From positions 9,914,485 through 9,978,484 of the forward strand of contig JAKSZU010000011.1 of NCBI GenBank assembly GCA_026018925.1: a stretch of DNA of 64,000 nucleotides, read 5' to 3'. The notes under the pieces are model-generated. The model was given only the letters and a program-made list of their open reading frames with translations. It searched no databases and was not told the origin of the DNA. Position numbers and translations under genes: made by a program. The number at the start of each line of letters is the position of its first letter. The first letter of the stretch is position 1. This DNA is from Tupaia tana. Taxonomy: Eukaryota > Chordata > Mammalia > Scandentia > Tupaiidae. This document shows positions 47,415 to 57,306 of the stretch, piece by piece.

Positions 47415-47756
47415 TATTAGACAGTCTTGACCAAGTGAGATCACAGCATTTAGTGAATTTGAGGCTTTATGGCTAAAGCTCTAACCCTTTCTTGGTACAT
47501 GCAGGACATCAGAATTTTGATATTTTACAGGAAAAGAGATTAAGCTCAGAGCACAGGAAGAGCTCTAAAAAGACAAAATAAGATGACATTGGCCTGCCAC
47601 AGAAAAGCGCATGGTGGTAGCAAGGTATCTCTAGGAGATAGTGTTCATAGGTTTCCTTTGAGCTTTAATCTTGAGGTAAAATGAAATATTCATTGCACTC
47701 TTATAGAATGTGTGACAATTTACATAGCTATGTTCATTTAGTTGAGAGTTTTGTTC

Positions 47757-48006
47757 TTTTTTTTTAAAGAGAGATTTTTGCTATAGGGCACGTGCACTTG
47801 CCAGAGAGACAGAGACAGAAAGTGAGAAATCACCCTTTGGAGGGGATGGCCACACTGCATTCCCTTCTCCTCCACTTGGCTCTTGAGATTTGGAGTATGC
47901 ATGCACATGCTCCTGGTGTGAATTTTAAGCTGCCGGAGCTGGGACCTGAACAGCAATCGACCACGTGGGAATCCAGTGATGTAACCATTATGCCATCTGC
48001 TGGTCT
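47757..48006 (-). mobile_element. L-type SINE
   Basis: Flanks AGTTGAGAGTTTTGTT and AGCTGAGAGTTTTATT. Confidence 0.87.
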
Positions 48007-48116
48007 CTGTATAGCTGAGAGTTTTATTGTGTTTCTGACCATTACATATCTTTTTTTTTCCCCTAAGATATCTCTATATCATCTTGAAACACTGTGGCAA
48101 AAATATCATGGTAGAT

Positions 48117-48150
48117 GGGACCGGCAGGTGGCATGGCATGGTTAATAATA
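48117..48150 (+). mobile_element. SINE head fragment joined to AT-rich tail
   Basis: GGGACCGGCAGGTGGCATGG then ATGG and directly a (TAA)n/(TTAAT)n tract to 48252. Nearly the whole body is missing. Confidence 0.7.
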
Positions 48151-48369
48151 AATAATAATAATAATTATTTATTATTAAAAATAATAAATTATTGTTATTT
48201 ATTATTAAAATAATAATAACAAATTAAATTTAATTAATTAATTAATTTTAAAAGCATGGTAGAAATAAATGTTTATGCTCATTTACAGTAATTTTTATTA
48301 TCAATTTTTCTCCCAGAATCTCCTATCCTAAAGCAGATGGTATATAAAAATTAAGATATCATAACAGCT

Positions 48370-48520
48370 AGATTTTATTATATGCCAGGTTCTTTTCTAG
48401 GCATTTTACACATATGGTTTCATTTAATTCTCTTAGTAATTCTAAAAAGTGTTATTACTAGCACTTCTTTTACTGAGAAGAGAACTGAGGCACGTAAAGA
48501 TGGCTGAGCTCTTATAATAT
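48370..48520 (+). mobile_element. MIR fragment
   Basis: TATGCCAGGTTCTTTTCTAG, TTCATTTAATTCTCTTAGTA and GAGAACTGAGGCACGTAAAG. Confidence 0.72.
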
Positions 48521-48578
48521 TTATACTGAAGAGATTTCTGAGTTAAGGGTTCCTGGGTAAAAGTCACCACTAAAATCT

Positions 48579-48766
48579 CAGAGAGAGACAGAGAGGGAAA
48601 GTGAGAAATCACCCCAGGGGAGATGGCTGCACTACAATCCCTTGTCCTGCATTCTTGAGATTTTGGGGATATACCCAGTCTGGTTTTCAAGCTACCAGTT
48701 CTGGGACTCAAACCGCAATCAGCCATATGGGAGTCCAGTGTCAGCTACCACACCACCTGCAGGTCC
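48579..48766 (-). mobile_element. 188-bp inverted, tail-less copy of a nearby SINE
   Basis: Matches 49171-49358 in reverse complement with one mismatch and no indel, including private variants not seen in other copies. It lacks the 3' end and A tail and is flanked by CACCACTAAAATCT on both sides. Confidence 0.93.
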
Positions 48767-48789
48767 ACCACTAAAATCTTGTGGTGGAG

Positions 48790-49037
48790 CCAATCCACAG
48801 TCAGTGAAGGGGAGTTGGATCCCACATGACCAGTCATGGTTTGAATTTGGGCCCGCAGCAGCTTGAAAAACACACCAGGTACATGTGCGTGTATGTCCCA
48901 AATCTTGGCATACTGAAAAAAATGGAGGAGAAGGGACTGCAGTGTGACTGCACACCATGGGGGGGGGGGGGGTGCTTTCTCACCCTTTCTTTCTCTGGCA
49001 AATGCATGTGCCTTCTGGCAAAAACAAACAAACATAT
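48790..49037 (+). mobile_element. Old L-type SINE with G14 core
   Basis: Head eroded (GAGCCAATCCACAGTCAGTG), AAAAACACACCAGGTACATG, G14 (48959-48972), end CCTTCTGGCAAAAACAAAC. Confidence 0.75.
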
Positions 49038-49168
49038 TTGATCAGTTTTGGCTTTTCCCAAATTCATCCAAACTGCCAGTGTTCTTCCCTGTATTGGGTT
49101 ATCATTATTCCTGCCGATGTAAGTCTGGAAACTACCTGCATCTGTTGTCTTTTAAGTTTGAGTTAGGA

Positions 49169-49398
49169 GGGGACCTGCAGGTGGTGTGGTAGCTGACATT
49201 GGACTCCCATATGGCTGATTGCGGTTTGAGTCCCAGAACTGGTAGCTTGAAAACCAGACTGGGTATATCCCCAAAATCTCAAGAATGCAGGACAAGGGAT
49301 TGTAGTGCAGCCATCTCCCCTGGGGTGATTTCTCACTTTCCCTCTCTGTCTCTCTCTGGTGACTACAGGTGCCCTATGGCAAAAATCTAAAAAACACA
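49169..49398 (+). mobile_element. L-type SINE, donor of the 48579 copy
   Basis: Full-length with its own 3' end (GCCCTATGGCAAAAATCTAA and A-rich tail), unlike its inverted partner. Head GGGGACCTGCAGGTGGTGTG. Confidence 0.88.
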
Positions 49399-49459
49399 AA
49401 AGTTTGCATTGGTGGGTGATTATTTATAACCATAGACTATAATGCTGATTCTCAAATCA

Positions 49460-49505
49460 GTGCATTTCTATGTAAAAATGCTTCATGACTTTTCTGATGA
49501 CCCAA
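49460..49505. mobile_element. Family 1 MITE, right half
   Basis: The right half reads ATGCTTCATGACTTTTCTGA followed by TGACCCAA and TA. The left half is unclear. The following CAGGTCCCACCCCTCAGAGG resembles MER5A, so this copy may have landed in an older element. Confidence 0.55.
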
Positions 49506-49604
49506 TATTTCCAGGTCCCACCCCTCAGAGGTTCTGATTTAAGGGAAAAGGCCAAATAATGTGAGCTCGACATGCCTTCTATATGAGTGTGATGTACTGC
49601 CAGG

Positions 49605-49887
49605 TTTTTTTTTTTTTCTTTTTTTTTCTTTTTTTTGAGAGGTTTTTGCTATAGGGCGCGTGCACTCGCCAGAAAGACAGAGAGAGACAGAGAGACAGAG
49701 AGTGAGAAATCACCCCCTGGGGGGGATGGCCACGCCACAATCCCTTCTCCTCCATTCTCCTCTCGGGATCTTGGGCACGCACGCACATGCGCCCGGCGTG
49801 AGTTTTAAGCCACCGGGTCCGGGAGGCGAACCACGGTCAACTACTTGGGAGTTCAGTGACATAGCCACTACGCTAACTGCTGGTTCC
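49605..49887 (-). mobile_element. L-type SINE
   Basis: Well preserved, T-rich tail at 49604-49637. First of four SINEs packed into 1.2 kb. Confidence 0.9.
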
Positions 49888-49917
49888 CTAAACCGGTGCT
49901 TCTTAAACCTGGCAGCA

Positions 49918-50186
49918 GGGACCAGCAGTTAGCGTAGTGGCTATGTCACTGAACTCCCACCTAGTTGACCGTGGTTCGCCTCCCGGACCCGGTGGCTTAA
50001 AACTCACGCCGGGCGCATGTGCGTGCGTGCCCAAGATCCCCAGAGGAGAATGGAGGAGAAGGGATTGTGGCATGGCCATCCCCCCCTGGGGGGTGATTTC
50101 TCGCTTTCTGTCTCTCTGTCTCTCTCTGTCTGTCTGGCGAGTGCACGCGCCCTATAGCGAAAATCTCTCCAAAAAAAAAAAAAAAA
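49918..50186 (+). mobile_element. L-type SINE, no target duplication
   Basis: A box TTAGCGTAGTGG. No direct repeat flanks it; instead AAACCGGTGCTTCTT (49890-49904) is inverted as AAGAAGCACCGATTT (50185-50199). Confidence 0.88.
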
Positions 50187-50241
50187 GAAGCACCGATTTA
50201 GAGCAGGAGACTCTACACATTCTTACTCAAACACTCCTTTC

Positions 50242-50517
50242 TTTTTTTTTTTTTTTTTTTTTTCTTGGAGAGGTTTTTGCTATAGGGCGCGTGCGCTCGC
50301 CAGACAGACAGAGAGAGACAGAGAGATAGAAAGCAGGAAATCACCCCCCAGGGAGGATGGCCACGCCGCAATCCCTTCTCCTCCATTCTCCTCTCGGGAT
50401 CTTGGGCACGCACGCACACGCGCCCGGCGTGAGTTTAAGCCACCGGGTCCGGGACTCGAACCGCGGTCGACTACGTGGGAGTCCAGCGACATAGCCATTA
50501 CGCTAACTGCTGGTCCC
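50242..50517 (-). mobile_element. L-type SINE, best-preserved copy
   Basis: The closest copy here to an active master. On the minus strand it has the A box TTAGCGTAATGG, a perfect B box GGTTCGAGTCC, GGACCCGGTGGCTTAAAC, GCGTGTGCGTGCGTGCCC and CCCTATAGC. A perfect 15-bp duplication AACACTCCTTTCTTT flanks it (50227-50241, 50518-50532), with a long T tract for the tail. Use it as the reference for the other L-type entries. Confidence 0.94.
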
Positions 50518-50535
50518 AACACTCCTTTCTTTCTT

Positions 50536-50796
50536 TTTTCTTTTTTGCTATAAGGCACACACTCACTCACCAGAGAGAGACAGAGAGAGAGAGTCAGACA
50601 GAGAGAAAGTGAGAAATCATCCCCCAGGAGGGATGGCCATACTGTAGTCCCTTTTCCTCCAGTCTCCTCTCAGGATTTTGGGCACACATGCACATGCACC
50701 TGGCGTGAGTTTTAAGCCACCGGGTCCAGGACTCAAACCATGGTCTACTACATGGGAGTCCAGCAACGTAACCATTATGCCATCTTCTGGTCCCAT
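50536..50796 (-). mobile_element. L-type SINE
   Basis: Older than its neighbour, GCTATAAGGCACACACTCAC at the 3' end, head ATGCCATCTTCTGGTCCC. Confidence 0.86.
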
Positions 50797-50989
50797 GAAT
50801 TGCAAATTGTTCTCGTAGTATAGCTCTCATGATAGTTCTCTCACATTTTATATGCTCTCTTTGAACAGCTTGTCCTGCTCTATCATGGAGCAAATGCAGC
50901 TGCGCTTTAGCTTCTGTGATTTGTCCATTGGTAGAAGACAGATTCCTGTGAAGTCAAAGCCCAGTACAATGTGATATTCATATATATGT

Positions 50990-51190
50990 ACATGCAGTAA
51001 AAGATTAATTCAAAATATTCATCATCTGACCTACTCATTCTTTTTTTTTTTTTTTTTTGGTCATGAAAACATTGTTTTAAATGTCTCTTTTAGCAATTCT
51101 GAAATATACAGTACATTATTATTAGCTATTATCTCTAAAACTTATTCTTCCTGTCTAACTGGAACTCTGTACCCTTTCATCACCCTCTCC
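50990..51190 (-). mobile_element. L1 3' UTR fragment, antisense
   Basis: AGCAATTCTGAAATATACAG, TACATTATTATTAGCTATTA and TCCTGTCTAACTGGAACTCT followed by GTACCCTTT match remembered L1 3' UTR in antisense. Confidence 0.65.
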
Positions 51191-51633
51191 CCGTTCCCCA
51201 TCTCGCCCATGTGATGGATTGTTTTTGGTGTGGCTTGTAATTTTTTATTTGAAACTCTTCTTCAGTGGAGGTTTTTTCTGTGGGGGTCCCATGAAGCCTG
51301 GATCCCTCTGCTCAAGGACATTGTCAGTAATTGTCCAATCTCTTCTCTGCAAGATTTCCCTCCCTACTGGGTCGTTACAATTAGCATATAAACATGCTGT
51401 AATAGCTCCTGCTTTGTCTAATTTTGCTATTGCCCTTTATAGCACAACTTCTTGAATGATTGTGTATATTTGCTGCTCTAATTCTCTTCTCGTCCTCTAT
51501 TGAATTTGTTCCATTCAGTTTTTCTTCACTTCCAAACACTTTTGTCAAGGTCATCAATAATTCCCCCTGTTGCTATTGGAGGAATTATTGATTGTCGGAG
51601 AAGTTGTCACAACCCAATCAAACCAATCATCAA

Positions 51634-52063
51634 TTCTTTTTTAAAGAATTATTTCTTTTCTTTTATTTATCATTATGATTCTTTTCTTCTTCTTTTTTTT
51701 TGGAGAGATTTTTGTGCACTTACCAGAGAGACAGAGAAAGAAAGACAGAAAGCATAAAATCACTCCCTCCAGGGGGATGGGCATGCCGCAATCCCTTCTC
51801 CTCCATTCTCCTCTTTGGATCTTGGGCAGGCATGCACACACGCCCAGTGTGAATTTTAAGCCGCCAGGTCCAGGACTTGGCGTGGGAGTCCAGTAACGTA
51901 ACCGTTACACCATCTGCTGGTCCCTCATTATTGTTATTTTCAATTTGCCCAGAGCAAGACACAGAGAGAGAAAGCAAGAAAGCGAGCTGCCAGGTCTGGA
52001 ACTCGAACCGTGGTCAACCATTTGGGAGTCGAGCACCCTAACCACCACGCCATCTGCTGGCCC
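51634..52063 (-). mobile_element. S-type SINE containing a nested L-type SINE
   Basis: Outer element: tail region from 51634, CAATTTGCCCAGAGCAAGAC and head CACGCCATCTGCTGGCCCC. Outer flanks CAATCATCAATTCTT and CAATCATCAAGTCTT. Confidence 0.83.
51687..51924 (-). mobile_element. L-type SINE nested in an S-type SINE tail
   Basis: Flanks ATCATTATGATTCTTTT and TCATTATTGTTATTTT. Part of the B-box region is deleted (CCAGGACTTGGCGTGGG). Confidence 0.86.
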
Positions 52064-52139
52064 CTCAATCATCAAGTCTTAATCCTCATCTTAAATTTGA
52101 TCACTAGCATTTTTTAAAAGCTTATGTAGATCTTTCATG

Positions 52140-52337
52140 AGAATGAGAGACAGAGAAAGACAAGGTCTCACTATGTAGCTGGGCATCTAGCCCTCCCACC
52201 TGCCAGCCTTCCTAACTAGCCAGCGTCATGACCAGTTTGTACAGGTTGGCCAGAGGACTGAGTGAACCGCCATTTCTCGCATGGATTCAGCTTTGCTTGA
52301 GCAGTGTGTTACCACTGCACTTCAGAGCCAGCCCTGA
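52140..52337 (-). mobile_element. Composite tRNA/7SL-like SINE
   Basis: On the minus strand a tRNA-like head (GGGCTGGCTCTGAAGTGCAG, TGGTAACACACTGCTC, GCGGTTCACTCAGTCC) continues into a 7SL-like body (CCCAGCTACATAGTGAGACC then TTGTCT). Confidence 0.6.
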
Positions 52338-52370
52338 TCACTAGCATTTGGTCCAGTTGATTACTCCCTT

Positions 52371-52630
52371 CTCTTTTTTAGGTTTTTGCCACAGAACATA
52401 TGCACTCACTGGAGAGAGACAGAGAGAAGGCGAGGGAGAAACTCCCCCCCCCCCCCCCCCCCCGGGGAAATGGCTGTGCCACAATCCCTTCTCCTCCATT
52501 CTCCTCTCAGGATTTTGGAGATGTACACATGTGCCTGGCGTGATTTTCAAGCCTCCGGGCCCAGGAATCGAACTGTGTTAGGTCATGAGGGAATCCAGTG
52601 CCTTAGTCACTGCACCACCTTCTGGCCCCG
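52371..52630 (-). mobile_element. L-type SINE with C20 core
   Basis: C20G4 tract (52444-52467) at the hairpin position. Head CACCACCTTCTGGCCCC. Confidence 0.85.
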
Positions 52631-52639
52631 CTCCTTTGA

Positions 52640-52881
52640 ATCTTTTACACACATCCCCCTGGATGTAGCCCAGGGAATAGACCTTATGCCTTGTCTCCTT
52701 ATCTTTACTCATTGTCTCAGGACTTAACTATTTTCCACTGCCTGGAAAGCTCTCTTTCCAGTGTTCTAGATATACACAAGATTAGCTACTTAACTTTATG
52801 TCTGTGTTCAAGGTTATTTTTTTCTTGTTTACACTTTTTTAGTTTTTTTGCCAAAGGACTCATGGGCTTGCCACACACACG

Positions 52882-52935
<54 letters not shown>

Positions 52936-53410
52936 AATTGAGAAAGCAGCCACCCCCCCCACCCGGGAATGGTCATGCTGCAATCCCTTCTCCATCTCTC
53001 CCTCCTTTTGGGATTTTGAGTGTGCATGCACATGCCCCTGGTGTGTTTCTCAAGCCACTGGGGCCAGAATTTCAACTGTGCAGTTGGCTCTGTGGAATCT
53101 GGCTGCCTTAACCACCGTGCCATGTGCTGGCCCTCAAGGCTGTTTTATGTTACCTTCTATAACTTGTACTCCACCTCTTACACTACCTATTTTCCTTACT
53201 TTGCTTTAATTTCCTCTGCAACATTTATTATTCTGTACCATACTTATTGTTACTTGTGTATATATTTATTTTTCAGCTCTCCTCTAAAAATGTAAGTCCT
53301 ATGAGGGATGGGGCTTGTCTATTTGGTTCACTGTTATATATCTAGCTATTGGAATACTCCTGGGCATAGAGGAGGCATCTGATGAATATTGGATGAGCGA
53401 ATAATAAATA
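52640..53410 (+). mobile_element. L2 3' end, interrupted by a SINE
   Basis: CCACTGCCTGGAAAGCTCTC, then after the SINE TGTAAGTCCTATGAGGGATG and GGCATAGAGGAGGCATCTGA match the conserved L2 3' end. Confidence 0.7.
52833..53133 (-). mobile_element. L-type SINE with (GA)n
   Basis: (GA)n expansion at 52884-52932. Flanks TCAAGGTTATTTT and TCAAGGCTGTTTT. Confidence 0.83.
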
Positions 53411-53589
53411 AACAGAAATAGATGACATATTCTCCAGCATTTCCTAAATTGAGGTAGTTGTCTCTGTATTTAAAAAATTCCTTTTGGTTCATTTTGTTCA
53501 GAGCGAAGGGGGGGTTATTGCTTTGTCCCACAACGCTAGTATAATTAAATGATTGAACTTCCAAGTGTCGCTTCCGTATTAGGAACCAT

Positions 53590-53790
53590 AAACCATTCTG
53601 GAGTTCTTAAACTGAGGTTCAAGGATTCCCAGATGGTCTTCAGGGCTCTGTTAGCTCCCTGAATTTGAGCACAAAATGCTGTATCTACGTAGATGTGTCT
53701 GTATCTGCTTTGGGGAAAGTTTTACAGCTTCCATCAGATTCACAAAGGGATCTGTGGTCCAATTAAAGGTTTGAGGTACTGTTATTTTTC
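53590..53790. mobile_element. Old MER-like DNA-transposon fragment
   Basis: CTTCCATCAGATTCACAAAG then GGATCTGTGG and the GGAGTTCTTAAACTGAGGTT start recall hAT-type MER elements. Family not certain. Confidence 0.45.
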
Positions 53791-54929
53791 TTGATGTTGA
53801 TCAGCTAAAAGCTAACATGTTGAAGATAAAATTCATCACCTTCTCCTCCCAGCCAGCATAGTTCTTGACTTTCTTAGAAGCAAAGGACGTTGGTGATGGA
53901 AATAACACCCAGTGCTGGTGTTCCACTGACTCTTCCTGTTAAGTGGTTAGCCACGCTGCGGGCAGGCCTACAAGAAGCTGCACTGTTACACAGGTCAACA
54001 TTATGCACTTCTACTTAGGTTAGACCCGAAATAATAGTTCCACGCAATGGGTTTTGTTCAGATTTTGGGACCTAGAAAGCATGTTGGATCCCTTTTCCAC
54101 TGGTCAGTTTTTCAAGTATATGACAACATCAGATCCTCTACCCTCAAAGCTTTACTCCTTCAAAGGAGGTATCTTCCATTCCTCTAAGCATGAAACAGGG
54201 ACAGGACACTCCAGTATACTGAGAATTTCTTTTTTGAATACTCTGTTTGCCGATTGCCCTGGATTGAACTCCCAGGTGTGGGCAGGGTACGTATTGATGA
54301 CCGCTGTGGCTGGACATAGGATGGCCTGGACACGGGCAAGGCTGGAAACGCCAGAACTGGTGAGCCAGCGGTGTTCATTATCTCAGTTTGAAATGATGTG
54401 AAACTGAGTAGGGAAGAGGTAGAATGGAGAGAGGGAGAGGTGGCTGAGACAATGAGGTAAAAATCGTAGGTCTCGGTGTGTAGAGAGGGAAGAAGGGGAA
54501 GGAATGAAGGATGATACAGAGTGAGACACAGAGTGAGGGGGAGAGAAAGAGGTAGAGAGACCAGACCTAGTTGGAAGAGAGGTTGGCACCCGACTGGATG
54601 GGAACAAGGGAGAGGTGAGAGCCCAGGACAAGCAGACGTGATGACAGTTGGAGGAAAAACAAGATAGAGTAAGGCTGGGGAAAATCAAATTCCCAAAGCA
54701 CATGGTAGGGACGGGAGACCTTGGTTAAGAACCAAGGATAATGGCAGTCTAACTCTGAGCGTGGGACTGGACACTCGGAAGAGAGGCAACGAAATTATCT
54801 TTGCAGCCCTCGCAGTGGTTGGCTTAAAGGCTAGCACAGAGTAGATGCGCAACAAAAGTCTGCGTGGCAAGGAAAGGAACGCACGATGCTTGAATGAATG
54901 AAGGAGCAAAGGAACGGAAGAATGAGGCG

Positions 54930-55340
54930 AGAGCAGCTTAGCAGCACCCTGCCGGGCGGGGCCGGGCCGGACGGGCGGGGGCGGGGCGGGGCGGGGCGGC
55001 ACTGGAGACCAATCAGAGCCTCGGTCTCATTTCCGGCCGGCCCCACCTCCCCGCCCTGGCGCCGCGCGTCGCTCTCCAGCTGCCGCAGGCGCGCGCAGCC
55101 GCTCCGCTCCCGGAAGTGCGCCCCAAGCCGGCGCCGGGCCGAGGTGAGAGCCTAGGCTGGGCGGGCCTCGCTGCTGGTCTTCCCGGCTCAGGCCTGGGGC
55201 CTCCAGGGTCCCCGCGGGATTCGATCGGGACCCCGGTAGTGGCTGCGGAGCCCGTGGACGCGCTAGGGACGCGGCGGGTGCGGGGGAAGGGCAGCCGGGC
55301 CTTGATCGTGGACTGGACGCCTGGGGACCCCTGAACCCTT
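54930..55340. promoter_or_regulatory. ZNF18: CpG-island promoter of ZNF18
   Basis: Compact GC-rich island with a run of overlapping GC boxes (GGGGCGGGGC repeats, about 54977-54999), a forward CCAAT box (ACCAATCAG, 55008-55016), an ETS-like site read on the minus strand (plus-strand ATTTCCGGC near 55029-55037) and a classic ETS/GABP site (CCGGAAGTG, 55110-55118). A consensus plus-strand donor follows at 55143/55144. This is a typical TATA-less housekeeping promoter firing rightward into ZNF18. Confidence 0.82.
55020..55143 (+). other. ZNF18: Probable ZNF18 non-coding exon 1 (start approximate)
   Basis: The right end is defined by a good donor, GCCGAG|GTGAGAG, with GT at 55144-55145. The left end is an estimate, placed between the CCAAT box and the ETS site. 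No ATG connects to the ZNF18 frame here, so it would be untranslated. It is assigned to ZNF18 by strand, by position upstream of the SCAN exon, and by my memory that human ZNF18 also begins with untranslated sequence. Confidence 0.6.
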
Positions 55341-56620
55341 ACCTGCGGGCGGGGACGGAAGCTCCGGCCGGGGTCTGTGCCGAGAACCAAAACCGGCTTC
55401 TCTTCGCTGCCTTCTTCCGCCCAGGGCTGAAATGAGTCTCGGGGAGACGTAACCCTCTAGGAGGATGCCTGGAGTCTCTCATCAGGGTGCTGTCGGTGTT
55501 TGGGGGTGCGGGTGAAGACTTCATCTCCGGTGGGCACTGAACGCCCGTAGCTCCCCCAACCGTTTGTAGCAATTCCAAAACGCCCCCACAAATTACCCAA
55601 CGTTGGCAACGCTCTTGTCCAAAACCAGGTTTTAGAGCTCTTGGGTTCTGCCACTTGTGAACTTAAGAGGTTCCTGATCTGCGAACTTTAATACTTAACC
55701 TTGCAGGGTGATTACAAGGGTTGGGAATAATATGAAAAGCTAATAGTGATTTATATTTAGCACGTGCTTAAGTAAATAGTTACTTCTGTACGTAATCAGG
55801 TATGCACTTATGTATGTGTGGTAAGTATACTTAGACGGACATATAAAAATTCACTGTAATTTTTTAAACCTTTAGTAATTATAACTGATAACTTTAAATT
55901 CTTGTAACTAAAGTAAGCAAATCCGTCATATAGTACAGTAGTTGGTATATAAACCCTTTCTGTAAGGTATTAATTTTGAATAATTGAGACAGGTTTCTCA
56001 CCACCATCCCGAAGTAATAATTACTAACATCAGATTTAAATGTTTGATAAGATCTAGAATTTTCTGTAAATGTCATTTCTCCTAAATGTTACCTAAATGG
56101 TGATTTTAGTTCAGAAGCCAAATAAATTTGAGCAAATCTACAGATCAATATTTTGTTATCTAAAATCTTGGATTAATTGAAATATAAGGACCTGAATAAA
56201 TTTAGATAGTGAAGTATTTTTGTAAATTCATTCATTTTTAAACAGATATTTATTCAAAACAGCTGGTTTTCCTTTAAGTATTGGCTTAGCTGGTTCCCAC
56301 GAAGTTCACCATGCTGTGTTTTTAGTATCATTCAGTATGAAATATATTTTAATTTCCTTTGTGATTTCTTTTTCTGCTGTGTATTAAGTGCTATTTAATA
56401 AGTTCTTTAGATTGAGATTTTCTAGATAGATTGCGGTTATTAATTTCTAACTAAATTGCACTATAGTCAGAGAATACGTATTTCCAGATTTCAGGCTGTT
56501 GGATTTGGATTACATGTATGTCTCTTGGTGAAATTCCACGTGTGTATTCTGCAGTCGTTGAGTCTAGTGTTCTGTAAGCGTTAGTTACAGTGTTCAGGTT
56601 TCCCATACCCTTACTGATTA

Positions 56621-56899
56621 TTTTTTTTTTTTAAGAGAGATTTTTTTGCTGTAGGGTGTATCTGCTTGCCAGAGAGACAGAGACAGAGAGACAGGAAGTG
56701 AGAAGTCACCCATCTCCTGCCAGGAATGGCCACGCTACAATCCCTTCTTCAGTCTACTCTCAAGATTTGGGGCATGTATGCACACATAACCGGTGGGAGT
56801 TTCAGGCTGCCAGGTCCAGGACTTGAACCATGGTTGGCCATGTGGGCGTCCAGTGTGTGGGCATCCAGCGTTGTTACCATTACTCCATCTGGTGGTCCC
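56621..56899 (-). mobile_element. L-type SINE in L1
   Basis: TTTTTTGCTGTAGGGTGTAT at left. The head contains a small tandem duplication (GTGTGGGCATCCAG). Confidence 0.85.
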
Positions 56900-57078
56900 A
56901 GTAGTTTTTTGTTGTTTGTTTTTAATTTTGTATACTTGCCCTGTCAATTAGAGAAGGGTGGTTAAGTCTTCAACTGTGAGGAGTTGTTCTTTTAAAACTG
57001 ATATTGGGGCATACACATTTATGGTGGTTGTATGTTCTAGATGATTTGACTCATTTATCATTACAAAATGTCCTTTTT

Positions 57079-57306
57079 TAAAATTTTTGCTAGAGGGTAC
57101 GTGCACTCAAAGGAGAAAGAGGGAAGGTGAGAAAGCTCTCCCTATGGGTGAAGGTCACACTGCAATCCCCTTTCTACTTCTTTTGGGATTTGGGGAACAC
57201 ACATAGGCTTGTAGTGTTTTTTTCAACCTTATGAGGTCTGGGATTTGAGTTGCACAGCTGGTCATATGGGATCCAGCTACCTTAACCACCTTGCCACCTG
57301 CTGGTC
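57079..57306 (-). mobile_element. Older L-type SINE in L1
   Basis: Flanked by AAATGTCCTTT on both sides. Core missing. Confidence 0.82.

Larger units (their letters stand above)
32060..54930. other. MAP2K4-ZNF18 intergenic region
   Basis: About 23 kb between the two divergent promoters. No exon of a known gene was recognised. It holds an old L1 3' region (39800-41140), an MLT1-like LTR, L2, MIR and MER5A pieces, a solo ERV LTR, MITEs and a very high density of SINEs, especially at 40.5-53.1 kb. Confidence 0.8.
53410..56620. other. SINE-poor block around ZNF18 promoter
   Basis: About 3.2 kb without the lineage SINEs, covering the ZNF18 CpG island and its upstream side. A MER-like old DNA-transposon fragment lies near 53590-53790. 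The rest is unique. Confidence 0.5.

Noticed and set aside
49660-49932. Many 60-150 codon open frames with a recurring peptide like MATPQSLLLHSPLGILGTHA
   Set aside because: They are translations of the L-type SINE, which happens to lack stops in several frames. The same peptide recurs at dozens of SINE positions and is not a gene.
50450-50517. tRNA gene candidates at SINE heads with intact A and B boxes
   Set aside because: They continue into SINE bodies, have target duplications and do not fold into a complete cloverleaf with a CCA-adjacent acceptor stem.
54685-55390. Frames of 70-125 codons in the ZNF18 CpG island
   Set aside because: GC-driven chance frames without conserved motifs or matching splice structure.
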